Assembly: GCF_902489365.1 (NCBI RefSeq)
Contig: NZ_CABTZR010000094.1
Span: forward strand, 1-7,535
Direction: 5' to 3'
Source of the DNA: an uncultured Corynebacterium sp.
GTDB taxonomy: Bacteria; Actinomycetota; Actinomycetes; Mycobacteriales; Mycobacteriaceae
DNA length: 7,535 bases
Shown here piece after piece: positions 1-5,724 of the stretch. Within the stretch, counting starts at the first letter, position 1, and every line of letters starts with the position of its first letter. A model generated the notes under the pieces. That model was not told the origin of the DNA and did not search any database. It saw only the letters and a program-made list of their open reading frames with translations. Position numbers and translations under genes: made by a program.

Positions 1-2
1 AT

Positions 3-335
3 GGAAACCAGCTACTTCACCACCGCGATCGGGGCAGCCAGTATGTGTCACTGAAGTATTCCCCTGCGCTAGCTGAGTCAGGAATCCGCCCGAGTGTGGG
101 AACAGTCGGCGACTCCTATGACAACGCATTGGCGGAGACCGTCAACGGTCTCTACAAGGCGGAACTGATTCATGCCCAAGGTCCGTGGACGTCGGTCGGA
201 GAAGTCGAACTGGCCACCTTGCGGTGGGTGCATTGGTGGAACACCAAGCGGCTTCATGAAGCATTGGACTACGCCACCCCACAGGAAATAGAAACCGAGT
301 ACTATCTCACCCAGCCCATCAACACAGGGCCGTAA
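3..335 (+). CDS. IS3-family transposase, C-terminal part (5' end outside window)
   Basis: This is the C-terminal 110 residues of an IS3-family (OrfB-type) DDE transposase, which cuts and joins the ends of its insertion sequence. The frame is open from the window edge, so the real start lies to the left; a GTG at 45 is internal. Near the start, HHRDRGSQY carries the second catalytic Asp (residue 9 of the fragment). GDSYDNALAET supplies the catalytic Glu (residue 45). Exactly 35 residues lie between them, the D(35)E spacing typical of the IS3 family. The tail (WWNTKRLHEALDYATPQE) matches the usual end of the rve integrase core. The visible part is undamaged, so the element may still be active. 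It sits downstream of the lantibiotic gene on the opposite strand. The IS subgroup cannot be fixed without the left part. Confidence 0.93.
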   Translation, partial: GNQLLHHRDRGSQYVSLKYSPALAESGIRPSVGTVGDSYDNALAETVNGLYKAELIHAQGPWTSVGEVELATLRWVHWWNTKRLHEALDYATPQEIETEYYLTQPINTGP

Positions 336-405
336 AAGAAGCGGAACGAAACCCAGGACGCTTCAGATTACCTTTCTTCCCAACCCAACCGGGCTGGATA
401 TCAGG

Positions 406-430
406 TGTCTACCAAACAGGGGTCAGGTCC
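406..430. repeat. Probable right terminal inverted repeat of the IS3-family element
   Basis: About 70 bases after the transposase stop is TGTCTACCAAACAGGGGTCA followed by GGTCC. Its complement, starting GGACCTGACCCC and ending TAGACA, resembles the ends of IS3-family elements in Gram-positive bacteria. The left repeat is outside the window, so neither the exact boundary nor the target duplication can be checked. The element probably ends near 430. Confidence 0.5.
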
Positions 431-578
431 TTATGCGTGAATTCTGCGTGTGGTCACGATCTGGATTGGCCGTTTCGGTTTTGAATTTCCATTGGGCGTA
501 GTCGGCCGAGGTGCCTGGGTGTAAAGTGCGCGGGGACTATAAGCGCTTTCCGGGGTGGTGCTTCAAATTTGAAAAACG
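431..578. other. Intergenic segment between IS end and lantibiotic terminator
   Basis: No convincing gene is seen on either strand. A short minus-strand frame (LIVPAHFTPRHLGRLRPMEI) is open for about 40 codons but has no start signal and I do not recognise it. This is where the sequence downstream of the lantibiotic gene was cut by the insertion element. Confidence 0.4.
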
Positions 579-611
579 GAATTGGGGCGGCCTTTGGGGC
601 CGCCCCAATTC
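579..611 (-). terminator. Strong hairpin terminator after the lantibiotic gene
   Basis: A perfect 14-bp stem (579-592 with 598-611, GAATTGGGGCGGCC) closes a 5-nt loop. Read on the minus strand, it begins 6 nt after the stop codon of the lantibiotic precursor and is followed by CGTTTTTC, a short U-run. That makes it a rho-independent terminator for leftward transcription; on the plus strand no T-run follows. In lantibiotic operons a hairpin after lanA often acts as a leaky attenuator that keeps precursor mRNA high relative to lanB. Whether this one is complete or leaky cannot be seen. A 12-bp palindrome, TTCAAATTTGAA (562-573), overlaps the tail. Confidence 0.8.
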
Positions 612-617
612 ACGGTA

Positions 618-776
618 CTACTTGGAGATAGGGCAGGTGCAGGTGGCGCTCTGCAGGACGCAAGTCTGCAGGATGCCCGTGACGCAGCCTGGGGTGCAGA
701 AGCTCTTGGACTTCCACTGGGTATCGACCTGATCGACGGAGTCGCCGTTGGCAAAGTCAAATTCGAAATCGGACAT
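618..776 (-). CDS. Subtilin-like class I lantibiotic precursor peptide (LanA)
   Basis: This encodes a 52-residue precursor of a secreted, lanthionine-bridged antimicrobial peptide. The leader (1-20, MSDFEFDFANGDSVDQVDTQ) has FEFD at 4-7 in place of the FNLD/FDLD box that class I dehydratases bind, and it ends in TQ where subtilin has PQ. The 32-residue core begins WKSKSFCTPGC and ends CTCPISK. Against subtilin (recalled), 24 of 32 core positions agree. All ring residues are kept: S3-C7, T8-C11, T13-C19, S23-C26 and T25-C28, with S5, T18 and S31 free for dehydration. Rings A and B (CTPGC) form the lipid II pyrophosphate cage in nisin and subtilin. Ring D would be lanthionine rather than methyllanthionine (Ser for Thr at 23). 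The start is chosen because AAGGAG (787-792) lies 10 nt upstream; an in-frame ATG at 875 has no such site. No modification, export, protease or immunity gene is in the window. Confidence 0.93.
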   Translation of the reverse strand: MSDFEFDFANGDSVDQVDTQWKSKSFCTPGCVTGILQTCVLQSATCTCPISK

Positions 777-786
777 TGTTGTGTTT

Positions 787-792
787 CTCCTT
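787..792 (-). promoter_or_regulatory. Ribosome binding site of the lantibiotic precursor
   Basis: AAGGAG on the minus strand lies 10 nt before the ATG at 776-774. It decides the start: the peptide begins MSDFEFD and not at the in-frame ATG 33 codons upstream. A strong site suits a highly expressed structural peptide. Confidence 0.85.
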
Positions 793-870
793 GTTGACGA
801 GAAGGGACTGAAGCTTTTGCTTCTGTGGACAACATTAAATTCTCCTCGATGAAAATTGGAGTAAATGCCG

Positions 871-910
871 TTCAATGGATGTCAATAGGGTTCAAATAGG
901 CTCAAATGAT
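871..910 (-). promoter_or_regulatory. Four TTGA direct repeats at exact 10-bp spacing upstream of the lantibiotic gene
   Basis: On the minus strand TTGA occurs at 905-902, 895-892, 885-882 and 875-872, exactly one helical turn apart; three of the four copies are preceded by AT and three are followed by a purine. They lie 96 to 129 nt upstream of the lantibiotic start in an AT-rich stretch (about 830-960) unlike the GC-rich surroundings. Short direct repeats on one DNA face are typical binding sites of OmpR-type response regulators, and the subtilin regulator SpaR binds pentanucleotide direct repeats of this kind. A possible -10 (TTTAAT, 839-834) lies downstream with no good -35, as expected of an activated promoter. 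The repeats are seen directly; the regulator is inferred, and none is encoded here. Confidence 0.55.
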
Positions 911-949
911 ACATATTTTTGTATGTTTGTTGTTGAAAAGAGGGTGTTA

Positions 950-1135
950 CTAAAAAAGGTTGTCAACTCCGTGGGTGAGACTGTTGGGAGTGTGAAAGGT
1001 TTTTGCTTCGGCGATGTAGCTTTCGGGCACTCTGAGGAGCCGACTGGGCTTCCTGTGCAATCGGTTTAAGTCGAGGGTCTGTTTGCTGTAGGCTGCTGCG
1101 GTCTCTTGGGCTGTGGAGATGTTTCGGTAGAGCTC
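950..1135 (-). pseudogene. Possible 3' remnant of an unidentified minus-strand gene
   Basis: The minus-strand frame ending at the TAG at 952-950 reads like protein over about 60 residues, through ...AAAYSKQTLDLNRLHRKPSR and then SYIAEAKTFHT to the stop. To its left on the minus strand comes the AT-rich lantibiotic promoter region. To its right, around 1130, the plus-strand divIVA remnant begins and this frame becomes antisense to it. That suggests a C-terminal fragment left at a recombination junction. I do not recognise the family; a mobile-element or plasmid gene is possible. It has no start of its own. Coding character is judged by eye only, so this could be chance. Confidence 0.3.
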
Positions 1136-1786
1136 GCCGCTGAGCTGGAGGCTGCACGCAAGGAACTCGAGGCTACAAAGAAGTCGGGCGCATCCGAACC
1201 GCAGAAGGCCGCCGCACCAGCAGCGCCGGCAGCTGCTGATGGTGCCGGAGTCGGCGCTATTGCCACCCCGGACACTCAGATGCAGGCCGTCAAGGTCTTG
1301 GGCTTGGCCCAGGAGATTGCAGACCGCCTCACCAACGAGGCCAAGGCCGAGTCCATGCTGCATGAGGACCGCAGCACCGCCGCTGAGAAGCAGATCAACG
1401 ACGCTGACGCACGCTCCAAGGCTCAGCTGGCTGACGCTCAGAAGAAGTATGACGCCCAGCTGCACGAGGCAGACACCCGCTCCAAGAAGCTCGTTGTTGA
1501 CGCTGAGGCGAAGGCAAGGCAGACCGAGACCGACGCTGCGTCCCGCGCTGAGGCTCAAGTCGGCCAGGCTCAGGAGAAGGCGGCTGTTCTGCAGTCTGAC
1601 GCTGAGAAGAAGCACAACGTGTCATTGAACACCGTGAAGCACCAGTAGACCGCTCTCGAGGCCCGCATTTCCGAGCTGTGCACCTTTGAGCACGAGTACC
1701 GCAACCGTTTCAAGACCATGCTCGAGTCCCAGCTGGAATAGCTTGCTACCCGTGGCTCCACTGCTCCGAGCAATGAGGCTAAGTAG
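1130..1786 (+). pseudogene. divIVA: divIVA (wag31) remnant: N-terminus missing, two premature stops
   Basis: DivIVA/Wag31 is the coiled-coil polar scaffold that directs apical cell-wall growth in corynebacteria. The frame here starts in the middle of the protein (ELAAELEAARKELEATKK) and runs through an Ala/Pro-rich linker. It continues into the family's coiled coil (MQAVKVLGLAQEIADRLTNE, then repeated AEKQINDADARSKAQ-type heptads) and the tail (FEHEYRNRFKTMLESQLE). The N-terminal membrane-binding domain is absent. In-frame TAG codons at 1646-1648 and 1739-1741 replace what look like Gln and Glu, and the natural TAG is at 1784-1786. Reading through both stops restores the family tail, so this is decay rather than a different gene. 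The position before ileS is the normal divIVA site in corynebacteria. Because the gene is essential in studied species, a second intact copy is expected, probably left of the window. Confidence 0.85.
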
Positions 1787-1811
1787 GGCCCGCCCACCAC
1801 AAGAACTGATG

Positions 1812-1843
1812 CCCATTACAAGGGCGTTTGCCCTTGTAATGGG
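1812..1843. repeat. Perfect 14-bp inverted repeat downstream of the divIVA remnant
   Basis: CCCATTACAAGGGC (1812-1825) pairs perfectly with 1830-1843 around a 4-nt loop (GTTT). It starts 25 nt after the last divIVA stop. No T-run follows on either strand, so it is not a classical intrinsic terminator. It could be an mRNA 3'-end stabiliser or a U-less terminator acting together with the next hairpin. Confidence 0.6.
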
Positions 1844-1848
1844 AGTTG

Positions 1849-1894
1849 AAGGACCCCGCAGCGAGTGCAACCGCACTGCCGCTGGGGTCCTTTT
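1849..1894 (+). terminator. Rho-independent terminator of the former divIVA unit
   Basis: AAGGACCCC (1849-1857) pairs with GGGGTCCTT (1884-1892). Inner pairing (GCAG/CTGC region and AGTGC/GCACT) makes a long imperfect stem, ending in TTTT (1891-1894). The T-run on the plus strand marks it as the terminator for rightward transcription from divIVA. It isolates the downstream ileS unit, which has its own promoter. Confidence 0.75.
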
Positions 1895-1968
1895 CCATGA
1901 CCTGTCAGGCCACTGCCACGGTAGCCCCGCAGGCGCCGGCCGAACCCCTTCGGAAGGGGTGGACCACC

Positions 1969-2203
1969 ATGATGTTCGCAGCCTTGTTGAGCGCGCTCGC
2001 TGCCTTCGTCGCCTTTGTCACCTACGTCCTGAGCGGAGGCAATGGCCGCGCTGGTCATCACCGTCGTCTGCGCGGTGGGCGGCCTCGGGTACCTGGTGGC
2101 GGACTGGTGGCGCGCCCGGGTGGGCAAAAAGAGAGTCCAGCGGCACGCCCGTTGTAAAGGCATTGCGTACAGCATTGCTAGGGCGGCGGCGGGGTGGCTA
2201 TAA
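1969..2203 (+). pseudogene. Small two-helix membrane protein gene, probably frameshifted
   Basis: From ATG 1969 the frame encodes one hydrophobic helix (MMFAALLSALAAFVAFVTYV) and then turns into Arg/Gly/Pro-rich sequence typical of out-of-frame GC-rich DNA, ending at 2157. Another frame, open from ATG 2042, gives a second helix and basic tail (MAALVITVVCAVGGLGYLVA, then DWWRARVGKKRVQRH) and stops at 2203. Joined near 2035-2045 they form a small protein with two membrane segments and a positive C-terminus, a plausible form for the small hypothetical protein between divIVA and ileS in corynebacteria. GGAAGGGG (1952-1959) is a good ribosome site 9 nt before the start. Alternatives are two overlapping genes or a sequencing error. 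The function is unknown. Confidence 0.5.
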
Positions 2204-2204
2204 T
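2175..2204 (+). promoter_or_regulatory. ileS promoter
   Basis: A perfect -10 box TATAAT (2199-2204) lies 18 bp after a -35-like TTGCTA (2175-2180). It overlaps the end of the small membrane-protein frame, whose TAA is inside the -10. Transcription would start near 2211, immediately before the T-box leader, so ileS is transcribed independently of the decayed genes upstream. Confidence 0.75.
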
Positions 2205-2210
2205 GACCAC

Positions 2211-2491
2211 TTGTATGCGTTGATCCGGCAATCACCGGGGGAGCATTTCGGAAGAACAGTGGCGCGGGTGCGCTGCCCAGTAGAACCGAACGGTCGGGGA
2301 GCCGTATAAATCCTTCACTAGAAACGAAGCGGGCGTGGTGCCCGCCGGTACGGGTTGCACGGTGTGTGCGGCGCGGCATCGGCAAGCACGGCGTCAAGCA
2401 GGGTGGTACCGCGTGCAACGGTGCCGCGCCGAATCCGGCGCGGGCGTTGGGCGTCCCTGCACCAAGCAACCGTGTAGTGAAGGATGAATTA
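2211..2491 (+). promoter_or_regulatory. T-box riboswitch (tRNA-Ile responsive, translational) of ileS
   Basis: The leader binds uncharged tRNA-Ile and then exposes the ileS ribosome site. A very short Stem I (CCGG 2225-2228 with CCGG 2235-2238) holds the isoleucine specifier ATC (2231-2233) in its terminal loop, the ultrashort Stem I known from actinobacterial ileS leaders. AGTAGAACCGAACGG (2280-2294) is a conserved-looking element of this class. A GCGGGC/GCCCGC hairpin lies near 2329-2345. The T-box core AGGGTGGTACCGCG ends at 2413, and its TGGT can pair with an ACCA tRNA end. There is no intrinsic terminator before ileS. Instead, ATCCTTCACTA (2310-2320) is an exact complement of TAGTGAAGGAT (2475-2485), which contains the Shine-Dalgarno sequence. 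Sequestration of that site, not termination, is therefore the likely control. Confidence 0.9.
2479..2484 (+). promoter_or_regulatory. ileS ribosome binding site, inside the sequestered segment
   Basis: GAAGGA lies 7 nt before ATG 2492 and fixes the ileS start. The open frame extends upstream to 2366, but that stretch is the T-box RNA. The site is wholly contained in the 11-nt segment complementary to 2310-2320. Confidence 0.85.
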
Positions 2492-5400
2492 ATGAGCGCA
2501 GAAGAAACACAGGCCGGCCAGGTCGGCAGCGTATACCCCAAGGTTGACATGACCGGTGGAACGAGCAAGTTCCCGGTCATGGAAGAGATCGTGCAGAAGT
2601 ACTGGAAGCAGGACGACACCTTTAAAGCCAGCCTCAAGCAGACCGAAGGCTGCCCAGAGTACGTCTTTTATGATGGCCCTCCTTTTGCCAACGGTCTGCC
2701 GCACTACGGCCACCTGTTGACCGGTTACGTCAAAGACATCGTCCCGCGCTACCGCACCATGGCCGGCAATCACGTCCCGCGCGTCTTCGGCTGGGACACC
2801 CACGGTCTGCCAGCGGAGCTGGAGGCAGAGAAGCAGCTCGGCATCACGGACAAGGGCCAGATTGAGGAGATGGGCCTGGAGAAGTTTAACGAGTACTGCG
2901 CCAAGTCCGTCCTCGAGTACACCGATGAGTGGGAAGAGTACGTTAACCGCCAGGCCCGCTGGGTGGATTTCGAGAACGGTTACAAGACCATGGACTTGGA
3001 GTACATGGAGTCCGTCATGTGGGCGTTCAAGGAGCTCTACGACAAGGGCCTGATCTACCAGGGCTTTAGGGTTTTGCCGTATTCCTGGGCGGAGCACACC
3101 TCTCTGTCGAACCAGGAGACGCGCCTGGATGATTCCTACAAGATGCGCCAGGACCCGACGCTGACGGTGACATTCCCGGTGGCTGGTGCCGTGGAGGGAA
3201 GTGCGGCGGAGAAGACGTTGGCGGAGAACACCGAGCTTGCCGACGCCTCCTTCCTCGCCTGGACCACCACCCCCTGGACCCTGCCGTCCAACCTGGCTTT
3301 GGCGGTCCACCCGGAGGTCGACTACGTCCTGTTCAAGGCCACCGAGGGCGACTTTGCTGGCCGCACCTTCGTCATGGCCGAGGCGCTGACCGGCACCCTG
3401 GCGAAGGAGCTGGGTGAGGTGGAGGTCCTCAAGACGTTCCAGGGCGCGCAGTTGGAGGGCTTTAAGTACGAGCCCATCTTCGGATTCTTCCCGGATGTCG
3501 AGAATGCCTACCAGTTGCTGCTGGCTGACTACGTCACCACCGAGGACGGTACCGGCGTGGTCCACCAAGCCCCGGCCTTCGGTGAGGACGATATGCTCAC
3601 CTGCCAGAAGTACGGCGTGGGGCTGGTCATCCCGGTGGATGAGGACGGCAAGTTCACCTCCCAGGTACCGCCGTACGAGGGCCAGTTGGTCTTCGACGCT
3701 AACAAGGCCATCATCAAGGATCTGAAGGAAGCTGGCCGCGTGGTGCGCCACGTGACCATCGAGCACTCCTACCCGCACTCGTGGCGCTCCGGCGAGCCGC
3801 TCATCTACATGGCGCTGCCGGCATGGTTCGTCAAGGTGACCGAGTTCCGTGACCGCATGGTGGAGCTCAACCACAACGAGATCGAGTGGCTGCCGGAGCA
3901 CATCCGCGACGGCCAGTTCGGCAAGTGGCTGGAGGGCGCTCGCGATTGGAACATCTCCCGCACCCGCTACTGGGGTGCTCCGATCCCGGCGTGGATCTCC
4001 GATGACCCGGAGTACCCGCGCGTCGATGTCTATGGCTCGCTGGATGAGCTGGAGCGTGACTTCGGCGTGCGCCCCACCAGCCTGCACCGCCCGTACATCG
4101 ATGAGCTGACCCGCCCGAACCCGGATGATCCGACGGGCAAGTCCACGATGCGCCGCGTGCCGGATGTGTTGGATTGCTGGTTTGAGTCTGGTTCCATGCC
4201 CTTCGCGCAGAAGCACTACCCGTTTGAGAACAAGGAGTGGTTTGAGACCCACTCGCCGTCGGACTTCATCGTGGAGTACTCCGGTCAGACCCGCGGCTGG
4301 TTCTATGTCATGCATGCGCTGTCCACCGCGCTCTTTGACCGCCCGGCTTACAAAAAGGTTGTGGCCCACGGCATCGTTCTGGGCAATGACGGCCTAAAGA
4401 TGTCCAAGTCCAAGGGCAATTACCCGAACGTCAACGAGGTCTTCGACCGCGATGGCTCGGATGCGATGCGCTGGTTCCTCATGTCCTCGCCGATCTTGCG
4501 CGGTGGCAATCTCATCGTCACCGAACAGGGCATCCGTGAGGGCGTGCGCCAGGCTATCCTGCCGATCTGGAATGCCTACACCTTCCTGCAGCTCTACGCG
4601 TCTCAGGACGCGAAGTTCGATGTCAGCTCCACTAACGTGCTGGACCGCTACATCTTGGCCAAGACGCATGACTTGGTGAAGAACACGAATGATGCGCTGG
4701 CGAATACCGATATTGCTACGGCAACCGAGGAGGTTCGCCTCTTCGCCGACGCGCTGACCAACTGGTACGTGCGCCGCTCCCGCGACCGCTTCTGGGAGGG
4801 CGAGCAGACCCACCCGGAGGCCTTCAACACCCTCTACACGGTCCTGGAGACGGTCTCCCGCGTGGTGGCTCCGCTGCTGCCGCACGTGGCTGAGGTCATC
4901 TACCGCGGCCTGACCGGTGAGCGCTCTGTGCACTTGGCGTCTTTCCCGAAGGCTGAGGATTACCCGGCTGACGCGAAGCTGGTGGCAGCTATGGACGCCA
5001 CCCGCGCGGTGGCTTCGGCGGCGTCGTCTGTGCGCAAGTCGAATAAGCTGCGCAACCGCCTGCCGCTGCCGAAGCTGACCGTGGCGATGCCGGATTCGGC
5101 TCGCTTGGCCGACTTTAAGGACATCATCCGCGATGAGGTCAACGTGAAGGACGTTGAGCTAACCGATGACGTCGATGAGGTTGGCACCTTCGAGGTGGTA
5201 TGCAACGCCAAGGTGGCAGGCCCGCGCTTGGGCAAGGACGTACAGCGCGCCATCAAGAACCTCAAGGCGGGCAACTACGTGCGCGAGGGCGAAGACGTCG
5301 TGGTCGACGGCGATATCCGCCTGGCCCCGGACGAGTACACCGAGCGCCTCAAGGCGGCGAATGCGAAGTCGACGGCTCGCGTGGAAGGGCTCGATGGCCT

Positions 5401-5698
5401 CGTCGCCGTGGACACCGAGGTGACGGAAGAGCTCGAGGCTGAGGGCTGGGCTGCGGACATCATCCGCGGTTTGCAGGATGCGCGTAAGGCCGAGGATTTC
5501 GTGGTCACCGACCGCATCACCGTAGTCCTGTCTGTCCCCGCGGAGAAGGAAGAGTGGGCCAACCGCCACCGCGAGCACATCGCGGCAGAGGTGCTCGCTG
5601 TCGACTTCGCTGTGACGACCGAGGCTCTCGCGCCTAGTGCTGGCCAGAACGTCCACGACGTTCTTAAGGGCGTAACCGCCACGGTGGCCAAGGCCTAG
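2492..5698 (+). CDS. ileS: Isoleucyl-tRNA synthetase, long (type 2) form
   Basis: Cytoplasmic class I synthetase (1068 residues) that charges tRNA-Ile with isoleucine using ATP. The Rossmann core is split: the HIGH signature is HYGH (71-74, in GLPHYGHL) and KMSKS is at 636-640. The inserted CP1 editing domain, which hydrolyses Val-tRNA-Ile, shows TTTPWTLPSN (258-267) and GTGVVHQAPAFGEDD (353-367); D367 aligns with the editing Asp342 of E. coli. An anticodon-binding helical domain follows (LTNWYVRRSRDRFW region), then a C-terminal extension of about 200 residues instead of the Zn-finger tail of type 1 enzymes. The length and extension mark the type 2, eukaryote-like form usual in actinobacteria, a form often less sensitive to mupirocin. 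The gene is intact, with its own promoter and T-box leader. A shared terminator follows. Confidence 0.98.
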   Translation: MSAEETQAGQVGSVYPKVDMTGGTSKFPVMEEIVQKYWKQDDTFKASLKQTEGCPEYVFYDGPPFANGLPHYGHLLTGYVKDIVPRYRTMAGNHVPRVFGWDTHGLPAELEAEKQLGITDKGQIEEMGLEKFNEYCAKSVLEYTDEWEEYVNRQARWVDFENGYKTMDLEYMESVMWAFKELYDKGLIYQGFRVLPYSWAEHTSLSNQETRLDDSYKMRQDPTLTVTFPVAGAVEGSAAEKTLAENTELADASFLAWTTTPWTLPSNLALAVHPEVDYVLFKATEGDFAGRTFVMAEALTGTLAKELGEVEVLKTFQGAQLEGFKYEPIFGFFPDVENAYQLLLADYVTTEDGTGVVHQAPAFGEDDMLTCQKYGVGLVIPVDEDGKFTSQVPPYEGQLVFDANKAIIKDLKEAGRVVRHVTIEHSYPHSWRSGEPLIYMALPAWFVKVTEFRDRMVELNHNEIEWLPEHIRDGQFGKWLEGARDWNISRTRYWGAPIPAWISDDPEYPRVDVYGSLDELERDFGVRPTSLHRPYIDELTRPNPDDPTGKSTMRRVPDVLDCWFESGSMPFAQKHYPFENKEWFETHSPSDFIVEYSGQTRGWFYVMHALSTALFDRPAYKKVVAHGIVLGNDGLKMSKSKGNYPNVNEVFDRDGSDAMRWFLMSSPILRGGNLIVTEQGIREGVRQAILPIWNAYTFLQLYASQDAKFDVSSTNVLDRYILAKTHDLVKNTNDALANTDIATATEEVRLFADALTNWYVRRSRDRFWEGEQTHPEAFNTLYTVLETVSRVVAPLLPHVAEVIYRGLTGERSVHLASFPKAEDYPADAKLVAAMDATRAVASAASSVRKSNKLRNRLPLPKLTVAMPDSARLADFKDIIRDEVNVKDVELTDDVDEVGTFEVVCNAKVAGPRLGKDVQRAIKNLKAGNYVREGEDVVVDGDIRLAPDEYTERLKAANAKSTARVEGLDGLVAVDTEVTEELEAEGWAADIIRGLQDARKAEDFVVTDRITVVLSVPAEKEEWANRHREHIAAEVLAVDFAVTTEALAPSAGQNVHDVLKGVTATVAKA

Positions 5699-5724
5699 GG
5701 CAACAGCGACGTCAACGGTCGCAG

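Noticed and set aside
511..732. 73-residue plus-strand frame across the hairpin and lantibiotic gene
   Set aside because: It has no ribosome site and is largely antisense to the lantibiotic precursor and its terminator.
618..875. Longer version of the lantibiotic frame starting at ATG 875 (85 residues)
   Set aside because: The added N-terminal 33 residues are basic and unlike a lanthipeptide leader, there is no ribosome site before 875, the start would lie within the TTGA repeats, and AAGGAG sits correctly before ATG 776.
871..910. CRISPR-like array from the 10-bp repeats
   Set aside because: The repeated word is only 4 to 6 bases with no spacers of CRISPR length and no cas genes; the size fits regulator sites.
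910..926. Small inverted repeat ACATA/TATGT around a T-run
   Set aside because: It is only 5 bp of pairing in AT-rich DNA and easily arises by chance.
1136..1615. Upstream part of the 221-residue minus-strand frame
   Set aside because: Antisense of the divIVA repeats gives Leu/Ser-rich low-complexity protein. Only the part below about 1135 is not explained that way.
1239..1628. 129-residue plus-strand frame rich in Arg, Ser and Pro
   Set aside because: It is an out-of-frame shadow of the divIVA coiled-coil region; the divIVA frame explains the sequence.
2366..2491. Upstream extension of ileS to a GTG at 2366
   Set aside because: This stretch is the T-box RNA itself, including the conserved T-box core, and GAAGGA precedes ATG 2492.
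2489..4369. 626-residue minus-strand open frame
   Set aside because: It is fully antisense to ileS and exists because of GC-rich third-position bias. Its Leu/Val/Arg/His-rich composition has no domain pattern.
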